From Rubripirellula amarantea (lineage in GTDB: Bacteria; Planctomycetota; Planctomycetia; Pirellulales; Pirellulaceae), in the NCBI RefSeq assembly GCF_007859865.1, contig NZ_SJPI01000001.1:3667241-3731240 (forward strand): a stretch of 64,000 nt of DNA. The letters run 5' to 3'. A model generated the notes under the pieces. The model searched no databases. It was not told where the DNA came from and saw only the letters and a program-made list of their open reading frames with translations. Shown here piece after piece: positions 48,930-56,229 of the stretch. The position numbers and the translations under genes are program-made. How positions within the stretch are numbered: position 1 is the first letter of the stretch; every line of letters starts with the position of its first letter.

Positions 48930-49358
48930 ATGCGTAAGCCTCATTCAACAACCGCCATCAAACGTGTCACCCGCCGCAATCGCCGCGGTGCGGCCGCGGT
49001 TGAATTTGCGCTAGTGGTCCCCGTCGTGTTCTTGTTGTTCTTTGCCGCATTGGAATTCACGCGAGTCGCTATGATTCGCCATACTGCCGACAACGCTGTC
49101 TATGAAGGTTGCCGAGTTGGAATCATTCCCGGTGCGACGAGCGATGAAGTACGGCAAACGGCGACGGATATCATGGCAACGCTCGGCGTCACGAACGTCA
49201 CGGTCGACGTGCAACCTGGCAACATTGATCGAGACACGGACGAGGTGACCGTGTCGATCGACATTCCGCTGGACGCCAATGCCTATGTGCCCAATCAATT
49301 CGTCGCCGGCAAGACCGTCACTCGCAGGCTAACACTACGCCGCGAAGGCATACGCTAA
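48930..49358 (+). CDS. TadE-like pilus assembly protein (second)
   Basis: 142 aa. RRGAAAVEFALVVPVVFLLFFAALE matches the TadE signature even more closely than the first copy. The domain after the helix includes EGCRVGIIPGATSDEV and repeated beta strands. Separated from the TadG gene by about 160 bp. It is the last gene before the cassette array begins. Confidence 0.82.
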   Translation: MRKPHSTTAIKRVTRRNRRGAAAVEFALVVPVVFLLFFAALEFTRVAMIRHTADNAVYEGCRVGIIPGATSDEVRQTATDIMATLGVTNVTVDVQPGNIDRDTDEVTVSIDIPLDANAYVPNQFVAGKTVTRRLTLRREGIR

Positions 49359-49592
49359 CCCGACCCAACAACGTCGCGGCCATTCGCGGCAAGGACTGCC
49401 TACCAAGTCTGAGTTGGGCAAGTAGCCGCCAAGCCGAACAACAACTAGGCCGGTCCGGTCAAAAATCCAGGGTCCCTTGCGAGCAAGCACGCAAACAGGA
49501 AGTTGTATCCGAGAGGCTCGAACCTCTGGCACTTGTGTCGAGCTTCTTTCTTCTTCGGACAAGAGTTCGGTCGGTGGCCGTTGCTAAACGCT

Positions 49593-49684
49593 GATAAAAC
49601 GAGTGCACGCAACGGAGTCGGGCTTGCGAGTTCCTAGGAGCGGAACATCCATGGTCCCAACCCGATGATGGCGACAGTTATGCG
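49593..49684 (+). other. attC-like site 1 (degenerate left end)
   Basis: Left arm GATAAAACGAGTGCAC at 49593, right arm ending GATGATGGCGACAGTTATGC at 49683. The arms pair partly (GTCGGG with CCCGAT). Left-most site of the array. Confidence 0.55.
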
Positions 49685-49714
49685 ACTTAGATATTCGATA
49701 AGGACGACGGACGC

Positions 49715-50143
49715 CTACTTGCCGTCTAGCCCGCCTTCGGTGGGAACGTGAGGTTCGATTGCAATGCAGATTTTGCTGCCCTTCCGCAAAATGTCTTCCT
49801 TCTCGTAGATTGCCGAAACCATTCTCTCCGCCTTTTCAACAGTCAGTCCGGCAACTGCAAGTCGGTTGATCAAAGGCGATCTCAATTCCCCGTCTGCGTT
49901 GACCTGAACGGAGTACGCGGGGACCTGCTCTCGACTTTCTAACTCAATCGACACCTGAAGCGTTTTCTCAGCCGCCTCGCCAGGCAAGACATTCTGAATG
50001 TGAATCGCTAACCTATCACCGTTGTTGATGACCGAACTTGCGTCTCGTCGTACAGCACTCTCATTCGCAACAACTGTCTGGTTCTGGGTGACTGCGAAAG
50101 ACACGAGAAGGGATGCAGCGACCATCATGCGTGACAAAATCAT
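49715..50143 (-). CDS. Secreted polysaccharide-export-like domain protein, cassette gene in reverse orientation
   Basis: 142 aa from the ATG at 50143, with AGGAG 8 nt before it; the longer TTG reading is rejected. A signal peptide (about residues 1-26) is followed by one poly-export domain pattern: INNGDRLAIHIQNVLPGEA, AYSVQVNADGELRSPLINRLAVAGLT, and VEKAERMV. Wza-type exporters usually continue into SLBB domains; these are absent, so this is a single-domain version. It sits between two attC sites but faces against the array, unlike every other cassette gene here. Confidence 0.65.
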   Translation of the reverse strand: MILSRMMVAASLLVSFAVTQNQTVVANESAVRRDASSVINNGDRLAIHIQNVLPGEAAEKTLQVSIELESREQVPAYSVQVNADGELRSPLINRLAVAGLTVEKAERMVSAIYEKEDILRKGSKICIAIEPHVPTEGGLDGK

Positions 50144-50272
50144 TTCTCGACTCCTGTGGTACAATTGCGAACCACGGAAGTCATGGCTCTTCCCAACGCC
50201 AGTGATAGCCGAGTCAAGTCGTTACTGTCAAGTTTCTAACCGCCTGCATGAATTGCTTGCGTAAGTTGCAGC

Positions 50273-50360
50273 GGTGACACCGAGTTGCACCGGAGTGGAG
50301 CTGCGGCAGTTTCTCCGTTTGTGAGTCTCTTTTCTCGCCTGGTGAACCCGGACGATATTT
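50273..50360 (+). other. attC-like site 2
   Basis: Left arm with GTTGCACCGGAG at 50283, right arm CTGGTGAACCCGGACGATAT ending 50357. The right core is degenerate (GACGATAT for GCGTTATC). The next gene starts 15 nt after it. Confidence 0.65.
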
Positions 50361-50374
50361 GGCTGAAAAAGCTG

Positions 50375-50860
50375 ATGCCGAAATTGAAGCTGCCCACCGT
50401 CGCGCTCGTCGCAATCGGGATTCTCTCCCTACCCTGCCTCTACGTCTTTTTCACGCTTCGAAGCTTGTCCTCCTTTCCTTATGCTTATGCATCGGATTGG
50501 ACCGTCGTTTTCATAACTGACCATGTGCGGACATCAGGTAAATGGCCCACGGGTTGGGGCGATCTGGAGGATGAATACCACCGGATGGCTCCTGCGAGCC
50601 ACTACGCTTTGACCTTTGATGAACTGAAAAAGCGTGTCTGGCTGGATTGGAATGTAGACCTTGATACCGTACGTGATGCGGACCCTCCGAAAAGGATCTT
50701 CCGTTTGACCAGTGGACGACGCGTTAGTTTCAATGGGGACCCAAATGAACTCATTCGAGATTTCCTCCGGACAGGCGAAGCTCCTTGGATGGAGAGTCTT
50801 CCGATTGGGGGAACCCGTGCAGGTAACCAACGTGTGCACCAGAGAATGCGGAGTGAGTGA
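50375..50860 (+). CDS. Small membrane-anchored protein of unknown function, cassette gene
   Basis: 161 aa from the ATG at 50375, directly after attC site 2; an upstream TTG reading would run through the attC. An N-terminal helix (PTVALVAIGILSLPCLYVFF) anchors an otherwise soluble domain with conserved-looking VRTSGKWPTGWGDLEDEY and KKRVWLDWNVDLDT. No known family recognised. Its last 13 codons lie inside attC site 3, so the C-terminus is set by the recombination site. Confidence 0.6.
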   Translation: MPKLKLPTVALVAIGILSLPCLYVFFTLRSLSSFPYAYASDWTVVFITDHVRTSGKWPTGWGDLEDEYHRMAPASHYALTFDELKKRVWLDWNVDLDTVRDADPPKRIFRLTSGRRVSFNGDPNELIRDFLRTGEAPWMESLPIGGTRAGNQRVHQRMRSE

Positions 50861-50912
50861 TCGGGCGCAAGAAACTTTGTCTCGCGTTCCTGGTGATGCA
50901 CTATCATTACCC
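50822..50912 (+). other. attC-like site 3
   Basis: GGTAACCAACGTGTGCACCAG at the left, CTGGTGATGCACTATCATTACC at the right (right core variant). It overlaps the 3' end of the previous coding sequence. Confidence 0.65.
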
Positions 50913-50975
50913 GATCGGAATTACAGTACCGTAACTGGCCCGCCACCGTTTTGTATCCCATGATCCGGAAGTAAA

Positions 50976-51338
50976 ATGAACCGCAATCGAACTCTCTTGG
51001 CCGCATCGTTGAGCCTTGTGCTTTTGACCGTCGTATTTTCAGCTCGAGGCGAATCCGCTCCGCAGAACGCTGCTCCGATTCACCAAGAGCTTTTTGATGG
51101 GAAGATCGTAACCGTCTACATGAACGACCCTGTGAAAGGGTCGGGGCAAGTGATGCAGGAGGTGCGTCTGGAGAAAATAGGTGATCGTTGGATGTTGCTG
51201 GGAACTGCTGTCTCAACAGGACAAGAGGGTGAGTGGGACGACGGTTTAATTACCGGGTTTTCTTGGGAGGCAGTCACTGCTTTCTATGTTTTTACGCAGG
51301 AACAGTTCGATGAGAAAATGGAGGCCGCGCGTTCCTGA
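50976..51338 (+). CDS. Secreted small protein of unknown function, cassette gene
   Basis: 120 aa. A signal peptide (RTLLAASLSLVLLTVVFSARG) is followed by a compact domain with HQELFDGKIVTVYMNDP and ITGFSWEAVTAFYVFTQEQFDEKM. No cysteines or catalytic motif are evident. I do not recognise the family. ATG 50976 has a purine-rich ccggaag 5 nt ahead. The stop is 12 nt before attC site 4. Confidence 0.6.
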   Translation: MNRNRTLLAASLSLVLLTVVFSARGESAPQNAAPIHQELFDGKIVTVYMNDPVKGSGQVMQEVRLEKIGDRWMLLGTAVSTGQEGEWDDGLITGFSWEAVTAFYVFTQEQFDEKMEAARS

Positions 51339-51349
51339 GAAATGTCGTG

Positions 51350-51439
51350 GAGAACCAGCGGGTGCAACGCAGTGGCGGCTGTTCCCGATTTGTCGGTTTG
51401 CAAGTCTATCGCGCATTGGCGTGCTGTCGCAGTTATCCG
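51350..51439 (+). other. attC-like site 4
   Basis: GAGAACCAGCGGGTGCAACG left, GCAGTTATCC right; 90 nt. R cores pair well, inner arms pair less well. Confidence 0.65.
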
Positions 51440-51551
51440 ACTGGAATTGCACGCCCGGCAAATGACTTATCGAAACGACATCACGCTTCTTTTCTTTGGT
51501 CGCCCGTGCAGAGATCAGAAACAAGGCACCTTTCCGCTACCTAGATTGCTA

Positions 51552-51602
51552 TAAGCCCAACCCAATAGTCCCAACCCAACAAGCCCAACCCAATAAACCC
51601 AC
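51552..51602. repeat. short tandem repeat of cccaaccca type
   Basis: Four imperfect 12-13 bp units (like agcccaacccaat) lie in the leader of the 78-aa cassette gene, ending 12 nt before its start. Confidence 0.75.
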
Positions 51603-51613
51603 TCGCAAAGAAC

Positions 51614-51850
51614 ATGAGCGAACGTTTTCCAGTACTCTTTTTCACCGGCAATCTCTGGCTGCTCGCGACTTTGTTGTTGCTGATTGGCAAACATCAGGAA
51701 CGCGCTGACCCGTACCGATATTCATTTTTTGGTTTCGCCGGTTGGCACTCACCGGCTTCATACAACGCCTATGTTTTGGTCGCTGGTGTTGCGGGCGTCG
51801 TGTTGATCGCTTCTGCTCTGGCAACACTTCGCAAAAATGCGGGCGGGTGA
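51614..51850 (+). CDS. Tiny two-helix membrane protein, cassette gene
   Basis: 78 aa. Two predicted membrane helices (about 7-25, FPVLFFTGNLWLLATLLLLI, and 52-72, AYVLVAGVAGVVLIASALATL) joined by a short aromatic loop (DPYRYSFFGFAGWHSPASY). No family recognised. The TGA stop is embedded in the left core of the following weak attC-like site, as seen for other cassettes. Confidence 0.55.
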   Translation: MSERFPVLFFTGNLWLLATLLLLIGKHQERADPYRYSFFGFAGWHSPASYNAYVLVAGVAGVVLIASALATLRKNAGG

Positions 51851-51911
51851 CCATGCCATACAGCGGAGCGATGGCGAAGCAACGCGGTCTCGCGAACTAG
51901 TGCTAGTTGGT
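51846..51911 (+). other. attC-like site 5 (weak, right arm unclear)
   Basis: Left arm GGTGACCATGCCATACAGCG resembles the other left arms, including GAG after it. The right arm is not well matched (best guess ends ACTAGTGCTAGTTGG), so a decayed site is likely. Confidence 0.4.
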
Positions 51912-52119
51912 GCGAGCTGGCGGGACAGCTTTTGGCGGATCCCCACCGATCGGCTCAGTTTTCGTTCGCACGGTCAGCACCGGATTCCCGCCAGGTTCGC
52001 GAACGTCAGCGCTTGACGAATCGGCAGAGATACCATCGCCTTCGTCGCGCTGGCAATGATCAGCCGGCAGGATGATTCAAACCCCTGGCAGTTTTATTGG
52101 CTGGCAACAATCGAGCACT

Positions 52120-52163
52120 TGCGCCGGAGGGACTCAAACCCCCGATGCGCAGATCATGATTCC
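52120..52163 (-). other. decayed copy of the 3' half of the tRNA-Met gene
   Basis: 44 nt align without gaps to the 3' half (acceptor end through anticodon loop) of the intact tRNA-Met at 58918, with 36 of 44 identical, in the same orientation. The upstream half of the tRNA is missing. A duplicated tRNA 3' end is the footprint expected at the far attachment site of a tRNA-targeted integrative element. Confidence 0.6.
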
Positions 52164-52189
52164 AATTTTGCGGAATCGCAGACCCCAAA

Positions 52190-52238
52190 ATACCCCGCAA
52201 ATCACGTCTCGGTGGATTGCTGTTGTAAGAGCTGTAAG
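52190..52238. repeat. repeat A, shared with 55470-55518
   Basis: Shared blocks ataccccgcaaatcac and gtctcggtggattg, with a 9-nt insertion in the copy at 55470, then ctgtaag. It follows the tRNA-Met fragment. No coding sense is obvious in either copy. Confidence 0.7.
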
Positions 52239-52418
52239 CGGGGCAAAGTTTGTAATTAAGAGATGCCTCTATTTTGCCTGTAACGGAGTCGGGAAAAAGT
52301 CACCCCAAGGCCGGCCAGACCATTTTCCGGAGCCCCGTTGACCCTGGCACCCCCCGCTGGTGACAATTGCGCTCATACGATGAGAATAAGTCTATTCTCT
52401 TGTTCACGCCCTCACCTA

Positions 52419-52531
52419 CAGGTGAATCACAAGTTATCGCTCCTGAGTATCGACCTGCGAACGTTTCGCCAAAGGCGATGGCTCATCTGTTTGATGGTTG
52501 CTTTCACTTACGGGGCCGAAGGCTGTTTTGA
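52419..52531 (+). pseudogene. decayed duplicate of the coiled-coil cassette: right half of attC plus gene start
   Basis: CAGGTGAATCACAAGTTATCGC (52420-52441) is the right arm of an attC with no left arm. Exactly 45 nt after its GTTATC is ATGGCTCATCTGTTTGAT, matching the start of the 75-aa gene at 55025, which also lies 45 nt after a GTTATC. Here the frame stops after 17 codons (MAHLFDGCF...), at 52531. It is read as a copy broken by mutation or recombination. Confidence 0.6.
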
Positions 52532-52710
52532 CTCAACCCTTTGATCATTCCTCTTGAACGTCGGTCGGGTATGGACGCTCGTTTGGTTGCACTTCGCCTT
52601 AGCAGTCTCCTCAATCACTCGGCCAATTCGGCTTCACCTCACAAACTTGACCTCGGTCCTGACGTTAGACTGTGTCGTAGTGCTACCTTTGCGAATGGCT
52701 CTGAAAAAAG

Positions 52711-52800
52711 CGATAACCATGGGTTGCACTCGGAGCGGGCGTGTGTCGATCGTTCGCTTTGCCAAACCTCTACCCGCCCGGTGAACCCGGGCGTTATCCG
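52711..52800 (+). other. attC site 7 (well formed)
   Basis: Left CGATAACCATGGGTTGCAC, right CCGGTGAACCCGGGCGTTATCC. Arms pair over 20+ positions: GGTTGCAC against GTTCAC leaves a single unpaired G, the classical extrahelical base. One of the two best sites of the array. Confidence 0.85.
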
Positions 52801-52849
52801 ATCACGTTTCTTGAAATCTCCGTGACTGGACCACCATCATGAAATTCCA

Positions 52850-53332
52850 ATGCAATACCGTGACTACATAAAATCCGGTGCCTGGAAGGCACGCAAGAAC
52901 CGAAAGCTGCGCAATGCCACATGGGTCCGTCGCCGAATTGTCTGTCGCGGTTGTCATTGCCTCGTCTTGTTCTCCGTTGGCGACATTCACGTTCACCACC
53001 TGACCTACGAGCGGCTTGGTAACGAACTCGACTCGGATCTCGCGGTCCTCTGTTCTGGGTGCCACGCTTTTGTTCACGGCGAACGACCTCCGTTTTGGTG
53101 GTCCGAGGCTCGACGTCAAGGCATGCTTGGAGCCTACAGCCGCAAGGAGGCAAAGGCCCTGCTCGCCGAATTCATTGCTAACGGCATGGCCGCTAAGGAA
53201 GCGGCCGTGATGGTTGCAGGCGTACTGTGCCCACGAATTGGCCCGACAGAGCAAGAGTCCTACGAGTACCATAAGAAGCGGCGTCAGGGTGGACGCGGTG
53301 ACGCTCTTGCGCTGACTCGGCCTTGGGACTAA
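52850..53332 (+). CDS. HNH endonuclease-like protein, cassette gene
   Basis: 160 aa, cytoplasmic. A zinc-and-HNH arrangement is visible: CRGCHCL (first CxxC), then HVHHLTYERLGNELDSDLAVLCSGCHAFVH, giving the H-H...N...H core with the second CxxC, as in McrA/5-methylcytosine type HNH nucleases. The flanking helices are basic (RNRKLRNATWVRRR). It likely cuts DNA; target unknown. Start is the ATG at 52850; another ATG at 52839 is out of frame. Possible defence or mobility function is inferred only from the domain. Confidence 0.75.
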   Translation: MQYRDYIKSGAWKARKNRKLRNATWVRRRIVCRGCHCLVLFSVGDIHVHHLTYERLGNELDSDLAVLCSGCHAFVHGERPPFWWSEARRQGMLGAYSRKEAKALLAEFIANGMAAKEAAVMVAGVLCPRIGPTEQESYEYHKKRRQGGRGDALALTRPWD

Positions 53333-53349
53333 TCACCGCGTGCAAAAAA

Positions 53350-53439
53350 GGATAACCATGCCGTGCACCGGAGGACGGCGTCGGGCGTTTACAAATGGAA
53401 AATCCAATCGCCGTCCCCGGTGACGGCTGCCGTTCCCCG
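53350..53439 (+). other. attC site 8
   Basis: GATAACCATGCCGTGCACCG left, CCGGTGACGGCTGCCGTTCC right. Inner arms pair strongly (GACGGCG/CGCCGTC). The right R core is GTTCC rather than GTTATC. Confidence 0.8.
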
Positions 53440-53454
53440 ACCAAGATCATTTTG

Positions 53455-53985
53455 ATGCGTTACCCTTGGCTCGTTCTGATCCCACTGATATTGACGCTTG
53501 GATGCGGGATGCAGCGCGGCGACTATGCTGTGAATTCAACGTCAACTGTCGCAGTATTGAATTCCGATGGTTACTTTACTGTGTTTTCCGGACATCCGAT
53601 TGACAACTACAGTGAGCCATCTGCGCCACTTCTCTACTTAGTTGAATTGGTCGATCGCGTCGACACGTCTACTGTTACAACGAGTAGCAGCCATGGAACC
53701 TATCATTCGACGCTTGATCACACATGGACGACGGCCCACGGTGACATGCAAATCTCTCTGGACTGGAATCGTTCATCCGACGTCGTAACCATCGGGTCCG
53801 ATTCATACGACCGATCCGTAGGAATGCTCTTTCTTGCCCGTGCAAATGCTGATGGTACAATCGCAACTCACCAAATCCGAACAGAGAAACCGTCACCAAC
53901 GCAGGATGAAGTCCTCGCCACCATACGCCAACGGTTTACCGACGATGACGTACTCTCGAACTTGACGATTTGCGACAAACACTAG
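53455..53985 (+). CDS. Lipoprotein of unknown function, cassette gene
   Basis: 176 aa from the ATG at 53455; a longer reading starts inside attC site 8. The signal ends in a lipobox LTLGC, so it should be membrane-anchored. The domain has VLNSDGYFTVFSGHPIDNY, a Thr/Ser-rich TVTTSSSHGTYHSTLDHTWTTAHG, and a C-terminal acidic segment with one Cys near the end. No family recognised. Confidence 0.6.
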   Translation: MRYPWLVLIPLILTLGCGMQRGDYAVNSTSTVAVLNSDGYFTVFSGHPIDNYSEPSAPLLYLVELVDRVDTSTVTTSSSHGTYHSTLDHTWTTAHGDMQISLDWNRSSDVVTIGSDSYDRSVGMLFLARANADGTIATHQIRTEKPSPTQDEVLATIRQRFTDDDVLSNLTICDKH

Positions 53986-53992
53986 GTCTGCG

Positions 53993-54081
53993 GCGAACCA
54001 TGCGATGCAACGGAGCCGGGCTTGCACGGTTTCACGATTGGAAAATCAACTCTCCCGGCCCGCTGATCGCGGCCGTTCCGC
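53993..54081 (+). other. attC site 9 (well formed)
   Basis: GCGAACCATGCGATGCAACG left, CCGCTGATCGCGGCCGTTCCG right; inner arms GAGCCGGG/CCCGGCCC. Starts 5 nt after the stop codon of the lipoprotein gene. Confidence 0.8.
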
Positions 54082-54112
54082 TCTACTCTCTCCTATGGAT
54101 ACGCACTGACGA

Positions 54113-54901
54113 ATGGACGGTTTAACTTGGGGCGGTATTGTCAGCTCACTGGTCGCTGCAGCAATTATTGCGTTGGTCGGGTGGCTTGCACCCAAATTGT
54201 GGCTGCACTTTAGTACGCGTGTGCGCCCGTGGATCTGGGGCCTTGGGTTCGGTTTTGTGCGCCGATTCTACGCAAACTCGTTCGTCGATGGTGTAAAACG
54301 AAAATCTGAGATCCGATCCAGAATCCGCAGCTCAAAGGCAGGCATTTTTGTTGTCGTATCTTTGGTACTGCTTTTCGTCATGCTGTTTGTCTTGATCATC
54401 AATGCGGCCGTTTATTACGAAACTATTCTTGATGTTGCAATGTTGCTCGACTCATTGGCAATAAGCGATAAGGAGTTTGTTACGGAGGTGGATCGAATTT
54501 TTGAAAACGCCGAGGAACTGGAGCCTTTCATTGATTTAATAGACAGCCAATATACGTTTTACGGGATTTTGGGTGCCTTCTGTACTATGATTACCTTCGG
54601 GGCAATTTCGCATATTAGACAGGAATTTAATGCATCGTTAGAAGTGGAATTGAAACGCTTAAACGAATACATGAAAATTTTGGCCTCCAAACAGGAACTC
54701 AAAGATTTGGCGATTCTTGAATGCAACGTCCATGACTCGCCTACCGCTGGTGCCTATATTGCAAAGGTCAACAAAATCGCAAGACGCCATGGGATGGAGA
54801 GTTTTGACAACCTCTTTCCCATTGTTAGCTTTTTGCGACGATTGGACGACACTTCTGTTGGCAATAGTTCTAACCACACCGGTAACTCTACCGCGGAATA
54901 A
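54113..54901 (+). CDS. Membrane protein of unknown function, AT-rich cassette gene
   Basis: 262 aa. Two or three hydrophobic helices: near the start (IVSSLVAAAIIALVGWLAP), about residues 80-100 (VVSLVLLFVMLFVLIIN) and about 150-165 (FYGILGAFCTMITFG). A basic segment (KRKSEIRSRIRSSKAG) follows the first helix. The C-terminal half is helical and soluble, with HDSPTAGAYIAKVNKIARRHG. Base and codon use is visibly more A/T rich than the neighbouring genes, hinting at recent foreign origin. No family recognised. The stop overlaps the next attC core. Confidence 0.6.
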   Translation: MDGLTWGGIVSSLVAAAIIALVGWLAPKLWLHFSTRVRPWIWGLGFGFVRRFYANSFVDGVKRKSEIRSRIRSSKAGIFVVVSLVLLFVMLFVLIINAAVYYETILDVAMLLDSLAISDKEFVTEVDRIFENAEELEPFIDLIDSQYTFYGILGAFCTMITFGAISHIRQEFNASLEVELKRLNEYMKILASKQELKDLAILECNVHDSPTAGAYIAKVNKIARRHGMESFDNLFPIVSFLRRLDDTSVGNSSNHTGNSTAE

Positions 54902-54987
54902 CAAACGGATGCACGCGAAGCCCGGCTTGCGAGCGTGTTTTGAAAAATTGATTATCGTCCGGGCTCGGTGATCCTAACCGTTATCGC
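54896..54987 (+). other. attC site 10 (well formed)
   Basis: AATAACAAACGGATGCACGC left, CGGTGATCCTAACCGTTATCG right, inner AGCCCGG/CCGGGCT. One unpaired G in the left arm (GATGCAC against GATCAC). With site 7 the clearest of the array. Confidence 0.85.
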
Positions 54988-55024
54988 ACCTTAGTTTTGA
55001 CCCCCGAAAGTTTCGCCAGCGGCG

Positions 55025-55252
55025 ATGGCTCATCGTTTTGATCATTGCGATGATCACCTCGCGATCAATCGCATGCGTGCCGAAATTGAACGCCTCGAAG
55101 CTGAGAAGTCTCGCTTGATCAATGTGGGTGACTATCGATCGGCAGCGAGCGTGTACGACGCAGAATTTGCTGTTCGCGTTGAACTTGATACACTACTACT
55201 TCGCGGACGTGAGGACGACGAACCAGGCGATGCATGGGAGTCGCCGAGTTGA
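55025..55252 (+). CDS. Small coiled-coil protein with UVR-like motif, cassette gene
   Basis: 75 aa. RMRAEIERLEAEKSRLINVGDYRSAA is an amphipathic helical hairpin similar to the UvrB/UvrC-interaction (UVR) motif, followed by YDAEFAVRVELDTLL. Charged C-terminus. A real UvrABC role is unproven; the same pattern occurs in Clp-adaptor-like proteins. It starts 45 nt after attC site 10 and has a decayed relative at 52478. Confidence 0.5.
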   Translation: MAHRFDHCDDHLAINRMRAEIERLEAEKSRLINVGDYRSAASVYDAEFAVRVELDTLLLRGREDDEPGDAWESPS

Positions 55253-55353
55253 GTTTATTGAAGTGGTTACTCGTTCGCGGCAACCACGTGATCGTTACCG
55301 TTCGCCAACGATTGAGCATTGAATTGAATCGCAAACAATAGGAGAAGAACAAC

Positions 55354-55470
55354 ATGATTTGCGCTTCCAAACCTCTGATGCTGATTTTCGCATTTACCCT
55401 TGCGGCCGTCTCAAGAGCTGATTGTTGTGCGGCGATCGTCTCGTTTGACTTGCAAAACGCAAACCCATGA
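55354..55470 (+). pseudogene. orphan signal peptide open frame, cut short by repeat B
   Basis: A 38-codon frame with a strong ribosome site (AGGAGAA) encodes a signal peptide-like start (PLMLIFAFTLAAVSRADC) and then stops where the shared repeat (55470-55518) begins. It reads like a secreted-protein gene that lost everything downstream of its signal sequence by recombination. Confidence 0.5.
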
Positions 55471-55518
55471 TACCCCGCAAATCACATCGTTTACGTCTCG
55501 GTGGATTGTCGCTGTAAG
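55470..55518. repeat. repeat B, shared with 52190-52238
   Basis: Second copy of the ~50-bp element, carrying the extra 9 nt atcgtttac. It lies directly at the break of the truncated signal-peptide frame. Confidence 0.7.
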
Positions 55519-55681
55519 GTCAGAGGTCAGGCATTATCATGGCGGATACCGTTGTCGTAAGTCGGAGCGATCGATAATATCGAAGACCGGAGCGGTAAGT
55601 ATTCAATACGCGAATCGAGAGTCTATGTCGGCCGACTGCTTCACGCGCGTCGTCGGCACAATTGCGTAGTAGTAAACAACC

Positions 55682-56026
55682 ATGAAAAAGCTGACTCTGA
55701 TTCTTTCTGCTGTTTTATTCGTATTCGGCGCTCTGCTGGCCAGCGCGTTCGTAATGAACAATTTTGCTCCGAGCCCAGTGACGGCTGCAAAGGATCACTC
55801 TGTTGATCAAGGATGGGCTGAAAATGAACTTTCGCTTTTGAGTTTCGAAACATCATCCAAAATCGCTGGAAGCCAGGGCACGGTTCGCTTGAAAGGCAGC
55901 AAGCCGAACCGTCAGGAGACCATTCGCGTTGAGCTACGGAAATCGCTATTTGGACCAAAGTGGCAGGTCGTGGAATACAGTGCGTCGCTTGTTGAAGAAG
56001 ATAGTCCCGAAGACGCGAGACCTTAA
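55682..56026 (+). CDS. Membrane-anchored or secreted small protein, cassette gene
   Basis: 114 aa. N-terminal signal or anchor (LTLILSAVLFVFGALLASAF), then a soluble domain with QGWAENELSLLSFETSSK, KGSKPNRQETIRVELRKS and FGPKWQVVEYSASLVEED. No family recognised. It lies about 160 nt after repeat B, with no attC visible in between, so it may share a merged cassette with the truncated frame. Confidence 0.55.
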   Translation: MKKLTLILSAVLFVFGALLASAFVMNNFAPSPVTAAKDHSVDQGWAENELSLLSFETSSKIAGSQGTVRLKGSKPNRQETIRVELRKSLFGPKWQVVEYSASLVEEDSPEDARP

Positions 56027-56065
56027 GCCTCCCGAATAAGATTCCGAGCGTCAATTGGAAGATCC

Positions 56066-56158
56066 GACGAACCATCGGATGCACGCGAGCGGCGGTGGCC
56101 ACTGAAAGCCGGAAATCAACCTGAACTCCCGTCGCCTTGTGATGCGGCGTGTTCGCTG
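56066..56158 (+). other. attC site 11
   Basis: ACGAACCATCGGATGCACGC left, CTTGTGATGCGGCGTGTTCGC right; R cores CGAAC/GTTCG pair perfectly. Arms GGCGG/CCGTC partly pair. Confidence 0.75.
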
Positions 56159-56229
56159 CTCAGATCAGTGTTCGATGATACATCTCACGTAATCGCCATG
56201 GATTTCCCAGGCAAAAAAAGACTGCACTC

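Noticed and set aside
49505-49545. tRNA-like T-arm sequence (gagaggctcgaacctctgg) left of the array.
   Set aside because: The stem has a six-base loop and no matching remaining arms; too short to call a tRNA or attachment site.
51911-52060. Minus-strand open frame of about 50 codons ending ...PPKAVPPARTN.
   Set aside because: No start codon within the frame; it could be the end of a lost gene, but this is not provable from the sequence.
52541-52825. Open frames (94 and 76 codons) before and through attC site 7.
   Set aside because: They run through the recombination site, lack ribosome sites, and contain no recognisable domain; kept as possible but unsupported.
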